Shown one piece after another: positions 47,837-58,490 of a stretch of DNA of 64,000 nt. Location: NCBI RefSeq assembly GCF_016808335.1, contig NC_053141.1, forward strand, positions 4,105,326-4,169,325, in the 5' to 3' direction. The position numbers were made by a program, and so were the translations under genes. The notes under the pieces are model-generated. The model had not been told where the DNA came from. It did not search any database and saw only the letters and a list, made by a program, of their open reading frames with translations. The DNA is from Panicum virgatum. Lineage: Eukaryota > Streptophyta > Magnoliopsida > Poales > Poaceae. The stretch's first letter is position 1; each line of letters opens with the position of its first letter.

Positions 47837-48380
47837 CTAAGTAGTGACAAATACAGTAACTCTTGCAATAATAAAATATAAAATTTTCACATTACGTATA
47901 CTACCATTGCCACGTTTTGCTTTGTCAATACCGGACTTGTGTACATCATCATCCACCTTCTTCAACCACGCCACATATTCCTGATCACGATGACTGATAG
48001 ATGTGTCAATCCACTCATGGAAATGACAAAGATGGGTATCTGTCTCCTGAAATGCGTGCATTCATAAACAAGAAACGAAACAAAATTGTTAATTTTTTTT
48101 AAAAAACTAGACAAACATATTAAAAAAACATCTATACCTGTGATATTGCACCTGCCTTTTGAACTTCCTCAATATTCTTACAAGACCAATACCTCTGGCC
48201 AAAAGTCTCGTACTCACAAGATATGTTGGGAACACAACGCATCTGGCAATAGCAATAGGGTGGCTCTACATCTTTCGGCCAGACCTTGCAATCCGTAACA
48301 CATCTAGTTGGATCGTTAGGAGGGCCTCCTAAATGCGCCTCCATTTTCCGACGCAAAGCTGCCCTGGATGAGGAGCTCAT
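47837..48380 (-). CDS. GRF-type zinc-finger protein, two exons
   Basis: Exon 1 48138-48380 (81 codons) splices in phase 0 to an exon whose upper end is 48046. The frame stays open to 47837, though a donor near 47910 may end the exon earlier. Exon 1 encodes MSSSSRAALRRKMEAHLGG and then the Cys pattern PPYCYCQMRCVPN and GQRYWSCKN. Exon 2 gives HLCHFHEWIDT. This is the GRF zinc-finger layout (CxC...C...GR.W.C...C.F..W.D) of a small multicopy family in panicoid grasses, often found in repeat-rich DNA. Function unknown; it may be a transposon-associated gene. It diverges from a second GRF-type ORF at 49272 across a tandem array. Confidence 0.6.
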
Positions 48381-48739
48381 AACGGTTCCAATATGTTGGA
48401 AGGTAAATTGTCTCTACTCTCGACAACGGCATCCTCACTTTTATAGACGCAAACACTCCCTACATCGTCCTTTGAAATAGCGACGGAGTCACGAGATGAC
48501 TACACGAAGAAGGCCTCAGGATGTAATCATATCGAAACAGTATTGTAAATAGTGACTTTTCATGTAGTGATGTCCTTTCAAAGAGCGACGGAGTCACGAG
48601 TTGAAGCACGCCGGAGTCTATCATGTAGGAATACCAGTGATGTTTCACATCAATAGTATCTTCTCGGATACTTAGCATTGGATGCTTCAGCATGGTACTC
48701 GTTGTGCAGGCAAAGACATGACCACTCATTGCTCGGCAT

Positions 48740-49170
48740 TGTTGTGCTAGCACGCTAGGCACGGACAACAACAGTCACTAATTTGCACCGACGCTCTCGT
48801 TGCCCAGGCTCGGACGTGAGAAGTCACTGATCCGCGCTGCTGCGCTCGCACGCCATGCACGGACAAGAGCAGTCATTGATTCGCACGGCCGCCCTCGCTG
48901 GCCAAGCAGGAAAGTGACAAGTCACTAGTCCGCAGTGCTACGCTCGCACGCCTTGCACAGACAAGAGCACTAATTGATTCGCACTGCCCCGCTTGCTGCC
49001 CAACCACTTTTGTGGACGTGACTAGTCACTGCCGCGCACTACTGTTCGCACGCCTTGCAGGGACGAGACCACTAATTGATTCGCACTGCCGCGCTCACTG
49101 CCAATCCACTTTCGTGGACGTGACTAGTCACTGCCGCGCAGTACTGCGCTCGCACGCCAGGCAATGCTAT
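48740..49170. repeat. ~100-bp tandem repeat array
   Basis: Successive copies of a GC-rich unit with CGCTCGCACGCC, then a GGACAAGAGCA-type block, then TGATTCGCACTG, then GTGACNAGTCACT. Marker positions 48746, 48843, 48941, 49043 and 49147 give periods of about 97-104 bp, so four to five copies. The array lies between the start codons of the two divergent GRF zinc-finger ORFs. Confidence 0.8.
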
Positions 49171-49271
49171 GACCACTCCCAAACTCTGTACAAATATCAG
49201 CACGATAGAGTCTCCACCACATCTCCCCGGAAGCACGCCGCCACACAGCACAACCACCACATCTCTGCACG

Positions 49272-49466
49272 ATGTCTTCCTCAGGATCGACCGAGATCCC
49301 ATGGAACAAGGTGAGAGAACCAGCGCCTGAAGGAATGCAGGTGACTATGTGCTTCTGCGGTTCGTTATGCAAGCTCATGAAGTCAAAGGTTTTGGGCGAC
49401 TTCTTCGGAATGAGGTTTTTTATGTGTGAGAACTACGCGCACGACCCGCCGAAGCGTCGCGGCTAG
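49272..49466 (+). CDS. Short GRF-type zinc-finger ORF, probably partial
   Basis: 64-aa ORF starting MSSSGSTEIPWNKVREPAPE. The half-finger MCFCGSLCKLMKSK, then GMRFFMCENYAHDPPKR, matches the first part of the GRF zinc finger. The usual second exon (C.F..W.D) is not seen downstream, so the gene is truncated or a donor near the stop (GGCTAG|GTAATT) leads to an exon I cannot identify. Confidence 0.5.
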   Translation: MSSSGSTEIPWNKVREPAPEGMQVTMCFCGSLCKLMKSKVLGDFFGMRFFMCENYAHDPPKRRG

Positions 49467-49759
49467 GTAATTAAATAAAACTGTATTAAATAAATTCACC
49501 TTGAAGCGATGCAGTTGTTGAACTGGACGAGTCGAGGAGGCCGCCGAGAGACCGGCCGCTGCCTCAGCGCCGGGGCCCTGTAGCCCGCGCAAGCCCCCCT
49601 GCACAACCCGCGGGGAGGGGCGGCGGCGGCGCTGGGAGGCCGGCGAGGGGCGGTGGCGGCGCAGCCAGGCGGGGAGGCACGGGCGGGCGGGGGAGGCGCG
49701 GTGGCGGCGGTGAAAAGTAAGGGGCGCCGGTGAAAGTGAAGGGGGGGGGGAGGCAGGGG

Positions 49760-49985
49760 GGTAATACGCCAATAGGCCTGTCGGTCACCCACCCGCTGAC
49801 TAGAGTACCTGTCGGCCGAATAGGCCTGTCGGCCGTGGAGTGGCCGACAGGTCCCAAATCGGGCCCGACAGGACATGCTGGCTGGCGCGTGCCACTGTGG
49901 CGGCACTAGTCAGGCTTCTGGGTAGCCGACTACCCCTTGTCGGCTGCGAAAGAGCCGATGGGACACCGAGGAGCCGACTGGAACC
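49760..49985. repeat. Cluster of CCTGTCGGCC / GGCCGACAGG palindromic motifs
   Basis: TGTCGGCC or its complement appears repeatedly (about 49777, 49808, 49826, 49840, 49868, 49927, 49938, 49973) in both orientations. The sequence can fold on itself. It is adjacent to a very GC-rich minus-open region (49500-49760). It may be the terminal or regulatory part of the same repeat family as the GRF ORFs, but that is an inference. Confidence 0.5.
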
Positions 49986-50273
49986 TATTTTTGTAAAAAA
50001 AAATTCGTTATTTATTTCTGCGATTAACTATTAAAATAATATTGTTTTAAAAAATTCGAAATAAACATAAAGAAGAAGTAGAAAAAAAACTCTGACTGAC
50101 TTGCAGCATGGAGTTTCGATAAGAAAAAAGTCAGGGGAAGAGAAAAATAAATGATGAATTGAAGCCCACGCTCTACCAGCTATAGGTCACGCACACATCA
50201 TGCACGGTAACATTCACGAGATAGACACACATGCATCAGCTGACACGATGTGACATCTCACATTTATTCAAAG

Positions 50274-50456
50274 CATGGTTTTAAATCGCCGGCTAAGGCA
50301 TTTAGCGGCAAGGCTACCGCTACGGCGTTTAGCGGGCTATAGCCGGCATTTAGCGGGCTATAGCCGGCTTTAGCGGACTAAATGCCATAGCGATTGTCTT
50401 TCCTGGAAACTATAGCCATCTATAGCGGAAGCTATAGCCGGCTATTTAGAACCTTG
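50274..50456. mobile_element. hAT-type MITE with 8-bp duplication
   Basis: 183-bp element flanked by ATTCAAAG at 50266-50273 and 50457-50464. Ends are CATGGTTTTAAATCGCCGGC and, in complement, CAAGGTTCTAAATAGCCGGC. The interior consists of repeated TAGCGGGCTATAGCCGG-type units. The 8-bp duplication and CANGG ends indicate hAT. Confidence 0.88.
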
Positions 50457-50481
50457 ATTCAAAGGATTACTTCCGCAGCGC

Positions 50482-50615
50482 ATAGCGCATATGACATGCA
50501 TGTTGGGCCGTGGGGACAGATCGAAATCTAATACTGGCCCAAGAACTTATAGCGCATATGACATGCATGTTGGGCCGTGGGGACAGATCGAAATCTAATA
50601 CTGGCCCAAGAACTT
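50482..50615. repeat. Perfect 67-bp tandem duplication
   Basis: Units 50482-50548 and 50549-50615 (starting ATAGCGCATATGACATGC, ending GGCCCAAGAACTT) look identical by eye, implying a very recent event or ongoing conversion. Confidence 0.9.
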
Positions 50616-50618
50616 TCT

Positions 50619-53600
50619 TCAGGCAATGGATACGAGATTTGCCTGAGAATCCATGAACAAGCTCACATGAACAATGGCTATATATCGCCTCACATGAACA
50701 AGCTCTTGGGCAAATCTCCTCACATGAACAAGCTCAAAAGAGGTAAACGTTGCCGCAAGATCCTGAACGTCAGAGAAGATTGCAGTTAGTTCAGACCTGT
50801 CCTCTTCGCGTGATCGCCAAAGAGACACCAGCTCCTGAGAATCTGTCTCGGCTGTCACCCACTCCAATGTTCCCTGAGGAATTAACCGAAGACCATCTCG
50901 CAGAGCTTCAGCTTCTGTAAGCAAGGCAGAAGCAACAGAGTCCAGACGCCGTGCCGATGCCGCAATGAAGGAGCCATCCGCCCTGCGGATTACCGCCCAT
51001 GTGCCGCCTGAAAAGTCTGAAGCTGTATAAGCTCCGTCAGTGTTAACTTTTATATGGCCACTGGCCGGTTTGCACCATTTCTCGCAGAGTGTTTCCTTCT
51101 TTTTTGTGCGACAGACTGTCTGTCAGCAATTGGAAGCACACATCCGTTGCCCAATCTATCGCCAATTCAGAAGAGATTGCAGCTTTTCCATGTCTCCTGT
51201 CATTGCGGCTGTTCCATAACGACCACATTCCACAGAGTATAATGCCCCGGTCCCTCTCCGTGCAGCATGAGTCATCCATGACATCCTGTGCCCAGGAGTG
51301 TGGACAAAGTTTTGGGAGCTTGATACCTGTGATTTCTGTCAATTTCCTCCAAAACTGCCGAGCAAAAGTGCATTCAGTCAGGGCATGAAACGTTGTTTCC
51401 TCATAAGCACCACAAAATTCACATGTGCCCAGCCTTTCAATGTGTCGATGGAAGAGATTGGCCCTGGATGGTATAAAGTCATGTGCCACTCTCCACCAAA
51501 ACACTCTGACTTTCGGCGGTACCTTGATCTTCCAAATCTTGCGCCACAGTGGATTATTGTTCCCTGCCGAATGTGAAGGTTGGCCAGATTTGAAATCTCG
51601 TTCCTAAGTCTCTTTCTCCACTAGTGCGCGGTAAGCCGAGCGCACCGTGTACAGACCATGGCGTTCTCCCTCCCAAGCCCAAAAATCATCTCGAGCCCTT
51701 CCCAGCGGGATGCGTCGGATTGCTTGAGCATCTGCATGAATAAAGTTCTGTGCCAGGGTCTGCTCATTCCAAAAACCCCCCGGAATGCTCGATCAAGTCA
51801 CTCACTGTGTTTGTTGACCCGCTTTCAAGCCGACAGATGGGCTTTCCTCCTATTGCCCCAGGGATCCAGCGATCACTCCAAATATTTGTGGTTCGGCCAT
51901 CACCGATTCGTTTTATCAACCCCAGTTCCAGAGCTTTCCTCCCAGCCAAGATAGCACGCCAAGTATGTGACGAGTTCCTTTTGTTTCTAGCTTCCAAAAA
52001 ATCTCCGTGGGGGAAATAGTTTCCTTTTAGTACTCTTGCACATAGTGAACTCTGATTGGTCATCAACCTCCATCCTTGTTTCCCTAGCATGGCAATGTTG
52101 AAGAGCTTAATATCCTTGAAGCCCAATCCACCATGGCATTTTGGAAGCGTCAACTCTGACCAGCGCCTCCAATGTAAGCCACGACGATCAAATTTACTAC
52201 TCCACCAGTAGTTGGAGGTGGCCGAAGTAATTTTCTTACAGGTCGACGGTGAAAGTAAGAAGCAGCTCATAGAATATGTGGGGATCGCCTGTGCCACTGA
52301 TTTTATCAGCGTTTCTCGAGCAGCGCAGCTCAACAACTTCTCTCCCCAACCTCCCATCAAGCTGTGATCTTGCCAGGGATATGCTCAAAAGCCTCCTTGG
52401 TACTTCTGCCTACTGCTGTTGGCAGCCCCAAGTATTTCTCACTTAGTGCTTCTGTCATGATACCAGTGGAATTTTTCATCTCTTCCTTCATCTGGTCATC
52501 ACAATTGGCACTAAAGAAAATTGCTGATTTTGCCATATTGACCATCTGACCCGAGCCTTGTTGGTAAGTTTGTAGAATCTGGGACAATCTCTGTCCACCT
52601 CTTTCAGTTGCTTGAGTAAAAAGCAGGCAATCATCAGCAAAAAGAAGATGTGAGACCCATGGAGTGTGGATCCCAACTCTAACTCCTTTGGACAGAAATT
52701 GTGGCCCTGTGAATTTGAAAAGGCACGACAAACCTTCAGCACATAGGAGGAATAAGTAAGGGGATATTGGGTCACCTTGCCTGATGCCTCGGGTCGGTGT
52801 GAAAACCTCCAAGAAATGGCCATTCACCCTCACAGAGAATTTAACCGTCTCAACACATTTCATAATCAGAGAAACCCACTCCTCCCTGAAACCCAGCTTG
52901 AGCATGATACATCTTAGATACTGCCATTCAACACAGTCATAAGCCTTGGCCATATCAAGTTTGACTGCACAAGCACCTGTTTTTCCTTTTTTGTTTTTCA
53001 GATAGTGAATTGATTCATAAGCAACCAATACATTATCAGTAATAAGCCTACCTGGCACAAAGGCAGATTGTTCTTCTGAGATAATTTCATCCAGCACTCC
53101 TCGGAGTCGATTAGAAATCACCTTTGAGCAGATCTTGTAAAGGACATTGCAGAGGGCAATCGGCCTAAACTGAGTGAGCTCTTGGGGGTTTTTAAGTTTT
53201 GGTATAAGGACCAGGACAGTGTTGTTGACAATCTCTGGCATCTCCCCCCCATTGAGGAAAGTAAGCACCGCATTGCAGATATCCTCCTTTAATAAGGTCC
53301 AATGCTTCTGATAGAAACCAGCAGTGAAACCGTCCGGTCCAGGCGATTTATTGGGCTTCATTAAGAACAACGCCTTTTCTACTTCCTTTGCTGTGAAAGG
53401 AGCACAAAGAGAATTATTCATTTCGTCTGTGACCTTTCTTGGTACAAATTGCACCACATCTTCTGGTCTTGTATTCTCTTGCGCAATGAAGAGTTGGTGG
53501 TAGAACGCAGAGGCCATGTTCTCCATCTCTTCCTGGTTTGAGCATAGGGTCCCATCAGCATGCTTCAGACAGGTGATTTTATTCCGCCAAGTACGCTGTC

Positions 53601-54694
53601 GTGCTTTAGCCTGAAAGAAGCTCGTGTTACGATCTCCTTCACGGAGCCAATCCACACGTGAGCGTTGCTTTTCCATCAGTTCCTCACGAGCAAGTAGTTC
53701 TGCAATACGCTGGGCCGTACCACGTTCCTCTCTAGTTGGGCCAGTTCTGAGCGAATCTTTCCGCAAGGTTTCCAAACGCCTACGCAGGCGTTTCAGCTCA
53801 TTGCGCACTGACCCAAACTGATTTTTATCATAACTGCGTAGGGCATTTTGTAGCCCTCCAAGATTTGCATGCACATCTGAAAAGGACAAGCAGCCTCCAC
53901 CCCAAGCTGCAGTGACTGTGTCTTCATAAGAGGGGTGTCGCCGCCACATATTTTCATATCGAAAAGGCCGTTCACGCCGATGGCCCTGGAAAACACCTGA
54001 TTTCTTGAGTGTAATCAGAATGGCACAATGGTCACTTTCAGTCGTCTGCACTTCGGTTACGGACGAGTCGCCAAACAGATCAAGCATCCTCTCATCAACC
54101 AAGGCCCTGTCTAAACGGACCTTGATATTCTGGTCCCATTCTCTTCTATTGTCCCAAGTGAAAGGAGTTCCAGAGTAGCCCAAGTCTGTGAATCCACAGT
54201 ACTGCGCTGCTTCCCTGAAACCTTCCATTTTCATTGCCTCCAAACTGCTCCTGGTCGTGAAGGATCTCGTTGAAATCACCCGCACACATCCAAGGCAGGT
54301 CGGATTCGTTCCGAAGAAAACGAAGCATTCTCCATGATTCTTTTCGTTGGGATCTCTTAGAGTCCCCATAGAAACCCGTGAATCTCCAACTCCTTGAATC
54401 ACCAGCGTTCTCCGTTACCCTCATGTCGATATGATATTTGGAATAGGTTTTTAACTCCATGTTGACCTCGTTTTTCCACATCACTATGAGGCCACCACCT
54501 AATCCAGCATCATAGTTGACACCAAAAGCATTAGGAAAACCCAATCGCCATCTTAAATCTTGCGATCGATTGGCGCTCATCTTTGTCTCCGACAAGAAGA
54601 GCACCACGGGATTATGCATATCCACAATATTGTGGATATCACGAACTGCCTCGGACCTCCCACAGCCCCGGCAGTTCAAACATAGGGTATTCAT
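50619..54694 (-). pseudogene. LINE ORF2: endonuclease-RT-zf-RNase H, frameshifted
   Basis: The endonuclease starts MNTLCLNCRGCGRSEAV at 54694 and shows AGDFNEIL. The frame changes near 54240 within the endonuclease. Reverse transcriptase covers about 52360-53700 with SPGPDGFTAGFYQKHW, LDMAKAYDCVEW, GIRQGDPISPYLF and the catalytic LLFADDCLLF. A break near 52360 leads to GGWGEKLLSCAARETLIKS (to 51764). The zf-RVT module at 51043-51504 shows RLGTCEFCGAYEETTFHALT. The RNase H-like domain spans about 51060-50640 (NTDGAY-like start, LLTEAEALRDGLRL). Near 50630-50740 the RNase H end is replaced by repeated VHVRRF-type units. Not functional. Confidence 0.85.
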
Positions 54695-54830
54695 TGTGCG
54701 CGGCGGGGGCTGTCAAGCACAGCCGCCGCCGATCCTGCATTTGTGTTGTTTGAGACTTTCTGTTTCTTTTGCATCTCTGAATCAATCTCAACCTAACTAG
54801 ATGCATTGGCATGCTAAGCAATTCGGTCAC

Positions 54831-55962
54831 TCACCAAACCTGAGGGCACCACAATTGGGAAGGCTGCTGGAGTTTTTTGTTCTGACACTGCGTTCTCCCC
54901 TGGCTTCCTCTTGCGCTGTCCCAGAACGTCAGCTTGTTTTTTCTCTGCGAAAACTTTTTTTGGGTTGGCTCCTTTCCTGCTATAGGCCCTCCTTTCTGCT
55001 TCAGCGGCGAAGTGGCCTCCTGATCATCAGCCTTCCCCTTTCCTTTTCCTTTTTCAGGTGTCTGCGGGTGTGCATTAGAGCTTTGCCTTGTAGTAGAGGT
55101 ACGTCCATTGCCTGAAGAGTTGCCAAAAGAATCTGCTGCAGCAGCTCCAAAGCTCTGGGGCTTTTTCCTCCAATCATCAGGTGCACGCAGCTTAAGTTCA
55201 TATGGGAGTTTACCCAGCACATTTCTTGGTGCTGGGATGGGGCATTCAAGATGCGTGTGTCCCAAAAGGCCACACAAGAAACAGAAGAAAGGAAGCTTCT
55301 CATATTGGATTTCATACCAGTCAGGTGGCTTGGTACGATCAGTCTTCAGGAGCACCCCTCGGCGTAGAGGTTTCTCAATGTCTATGGCAACCCGTGCTCG
55401 CACAAACTCGCCACTGATCTTACCATCTGCACCTATATCAATCTTTACCACTTCACCAATTAATTCTGCAGCACGAGTGCCACGTTTCTCATTCATCCAG
55501 CCAAGTGGGAGATTCAGGATATGTACCCACATCTCCATACGCGAGAAGCATATGTCAGAGGGTTTTAGAGTTTCATCGTACTCCCTCAGGATGACAGCAT
55601 GTTTCCCCACCATCCATAGAGAACCATTCAGGGCCTTGAACTTGTCCTCCTGACATCCAAACTCGGCGATAAAGAGATTCTCACCCTTCTCACCAATTGA
55701 TTGCAGAGTGAGCCCGAAGGGATTGCCCCAGGCCGGTCTCGTTCGTGATTTTTGTGATGTGGAGCGTCGATGGCGACAGGACCTTACCGATCAAGGCCCA
55801 TTCACGTACGTCATCTGCTTCCTCCTCATCATCGCTGAAGGCAGCAAAAGCGCCCTCATCATGCGTCAGGTTCATCTTCTGCAGGAGGCTAGCGACATGG
55901 GCCTCTTCCTCCGCAGAATTTTGTGATCCCGACCGTGGTGTGCTATTGCCCAGATCTGCCAT
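54831..55962 (-). pseudogene. LINE ORF1 (gag-like, zinc knuckle), frameshifted
   Basis: It starts MADLGNSTPRSGSQNSAEEE at 55962 and continues with HVASLLQKMNLTHDEG. A one-base frame change near 55725 separates it from the DUF4283-like part (FIAEFGCQEDKFKALNGSLW; MEMWVHILNLPLGWMNEKRG). A CCHC knuckle (CFLCGLLGHTHLEC) and a Lys/Gly-rich tail follow, ending at 54831. ORF1 proteins of plant L1 elements bind element RNA. Only one break is evident. Confidence 0.82.
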
Positions 55963-56339
55963 GGCAGTTCGAGATAGATACCACGGGGGCAAAAGATGTG
56001 ACCGCCGGGAGATCGCCGGGGCACAAGAGCACTTCCACAACTAGGGTTCCGAAGCGGCGCTGTCCCTAGAGGGAAAATTGTTGGTCGACGGTGCCGGAGC
56101 GGCTAACCGTCGATATGCGGTGGCCGCCGCCGACCGGGAGTCGGTGGGCGGGGCTTGGACGCCAGAATCGGATTGATCGCCGGCGTTGCTGGTCCAGGTC
56201 ACCGGAATAGTAACTTAGGATGAGGTCGGGATCAGGATTGCCATGAGAATCGCCTCCATTGGCCCCCCATATGCATGTGTCAGATGGTCTGTTTTCGATC
56301 TTCGTGTTACTGGTCCTGCTCATTTTCTCAAAATATAAT

Positions 56340-57389
56340 TACTTGCTGGCACTGCTTTACTTGCTGTAATACTTTTGAGTTTTAGCCAAACATTAGCACT
56401 ATATATTAGCTAGCACTCTTTGTGTGGATGCGTGTTACAGTGTTAGTGCTAAAGTTTATGACTTTTTGAGCATTATTAGCACTAGAATCTAAACACCCAC
56501 TCAGATGCTAGAAAATAAAACATCTTAATTGGTTTCTTAATTATGACCAGAACATGATCGAGCCTGCATGCTGGGTTGGCTTGGTCCATGATCGAACCAG
56601 TAGTTTGACCTTAATTACTAGTACCTGCAAATTAAAACGTGTAAAAATGTACAATAAGACCTGCGTGTCAGTATGCACGTGTATCGTTGGCTCCTTATTC
56701 AGTTATTCCCTGGCCTGGCCCCATGTGTACATGCTGGCCGGCCGGCCGGCCTGCTGGGGCAGAGGATCGGATCGGACGGCCGCCATCGAATCACGTGCAG
56801 CGCATGTAGCGCGATCCGGCCACCACCACCACCCACCTCATGATCTGAGCTAGCAATCGATCGATCCACGACGATATGCGATCGATAGATATGCGATGCC
56901 GCCCGCCCGCCCGGCTTGCTCGATCGAGATTACTACTCCAGCTAATCGCCAAATTAATTAAACAGCTAGCAGATCATACGGAGCCTGTTGGGTGGACCAA
57001 AGTTGAGTGATAAACTTTAGTATTCCCTCGGTCGTCTCTCCATCCCAGCATGTAAAGCGCAGTCACCTCTGGTTCAAATATCAAAGAATGTATTTGATTC
57101 TTTTTATCAATACTAGTATTACTGTATCGATGTACGTGTATCTAGAGAGATTGTTTGAGAGTTTAATTTTGCACCCAAATGGAAAGCAACACAGGATTTT
57201 TTAGACAAGAAGACATGCTAATCTTTTTTATTTTGGTGCAAGTTTTGTAAAGAAATCAATTGCGGTGGGTCGGAGGAGTAAAAAAGGCATGCTAATCTCC
57301 TTAGCTTAGATACAGAAGCTAAACAGTTGATCTAAAATTAAGCAATTGATTAACTAAACAGTGTCTATATGTATCTTTTCTCTAAACCT

Positions 57390-57390
<1 letters not shown>
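56340..57390. other. Intergenic, no gene seen
   Basis: AT-rich sequence with short GC blocks (GGCCGGCCGGCCGG near 56738, CGATCGATCG near 56855). TTAGCACTA/TAGTGCTAA-like motifs near 56390-56490 could be a degraded MITE. No coding unit. Confidence 0.45.

Positions 57391-57391
<1 letters not shown>

Positions 57392-57465
<74 letters not shown>
57392..57465. repeat. (AT)37 microsatellite
   Basis: An uninterrupted AT dinucleotide run of 74 bp. Long perfect AT runs are highly length-variable. The open frames through it are artefacts. Confidence 0.97.
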
Positions 57466-57467
<2 letters not shown>

Positions 57468-57818
57468 TGTGTGCAAAAACTCAGGACGTCCTACGTTGCA
57501 AGACGGAGGGAGTACATGTAGCACTCGTATAAAAAATTTTGAATGTTGTCTTAACGTTAAATCCAGCCCATTAGACATTAGCAACTTGTGGATCCAAACA
57601 CCCCCATAATATAAACAATGTCATCTCTTGAGGTGGGTGCGTATTATTACTTGGTTACCCGGCCTAATCCGATCACGGGCGGGCGCTCGAGAGAGGCCGC
57701 GCCGGCCGTTACGTTGACCTAGCTAGCTAGTAGACCTAGATGCATGCACGGCCTAGCTAGCTAGCGTGCCTACATATATAGCTCATCGTGCACGAATCCA
57801 AATAAAGCTGGAAGCAGA

Positions 57819-57969
57819 CAATGTTCTTATGGCATCGCCTAGTCGACAAAACGCTCCCCTATTTTAACCCGTCTAGACGTTTTAGCCTGCCTAGGCGTCG
57901 CCTTAGCCCGACTAGGCGGCTAAGCGGTGGTGACTCGCCACAACTCGTCTTAACGCCGTAAGAACATTG
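57819..57969. mobile_element. Short inverted-repeat MITE
   Basis: 151 bp with ends CAATGTTCTTATGGCATCG and, in complement, CAATGTTCTTACGGCGTTA. The interior is rich in CCTAGGCG/GCCTAGTCG-like motifs. Flanks GAAGCAGA (57811-57818) and GAAGCACC (57970-57977) share six of eight bases, consistent with a diverged 8-bp hAT duplication. Confidence 0.7.
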
Positions 57970-58229
57970 GAAGCACCACACACATGGAGACTTTGTTAAA
58001 TAATCGAACACGCTTATTACGAATAGATCGAGCACGCAGTGATTGTGCATGTAAATTATCCTTGATTAGCTAGACACCACGCACGCACTGATCGATGAAG
58101 TGATGGATATATAGATGATCCATGCATGCATCAACGGCGTACGCACCACGGTGTTGCATCTCTTTCTCTCTGCCTGTCTGCTGGGAGTAGGTGTGTAGTG
58201 CCATGTTGACCTGCTGGCCGGCCGTGTAA

Positions 58230-58376
58230 TAAGATTTTTTTCGCGACCACGTCTGAGCACTTTTTTTATTAAAAGGAAAGAGGAAAAAGTTACAAAAGAA
58301 TTACTACAGTGACACGATTACATAGTAACAAGAAGTGCGCGAGCCGGAAGCTACTCTACCAAAAGCAACTACTACC
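58230..58376 (-). mobile_element. Short LINE-tail (or SINE-like) insertion with 14-bp duplication
   Basis: 147-bp insertion flanked by GGCCGGCCGTGTAA at 58216-58229 and 58377-58390. The minus strand ends with AAAGTGCTCAGACGTGGTCG and CGAAAAAAATC, an A-rich 3' end. The 14-bp duplication and A tail show target-primed reverse transcription. The tail matches that of the LINE ending at 27007, so it is probably a severely 5'-truncated copy of that family. Confidence 0.88.
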
Positions 58377-58490
58377 GGCCGGCCGTGTAAGATATCACCA
58401 AGGCAAAAAAGGACATTATGAGTCTATCTGTCTGGCTATATCTATCTATCTATAGCTAAAAGACCATTTGATTAGATACTCGCCCGTTTG

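Larger units (their letters stand above)
50619..56330 (-). mobile_element. Near full-length L1-type LINE with RNase H domain, decayed
   Basis: Reading downwards: GC-rich 5' leader (about 56330-55963), ORF1 with zinc knuckle, ORF2 with endonuclease, reverse transcriptase, zf-RVT and a C-terminal RNase H-like domain. This is the plant L1 clade layout with RNH. Several frameshifts separate the modules. No poly(A)/poly(T) tail is seen at the 50.6 kb end, which abuts a tandem duplication, so the 3' end appears rearranged. Confidence 0.88.

Noticed and set aside
48460..48771. Minus-strand ORF with repeated LVTPSLF units
   Set aside because: It arises from two copies of a GCGACGGAGTCACGAG-type repeat; no support as a protein gene.
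48740..49170. CRISPR-like repeat array
   Set aside because: The repeats are contiguous ~100-bp tandem units without unique spacers, in a plant nuclear context.
57354..57609. Open frames of alternating Ile-Tyr on both strands
   Set aside because: They are produced by the AT dinucleotide run and have no other protein-like features.
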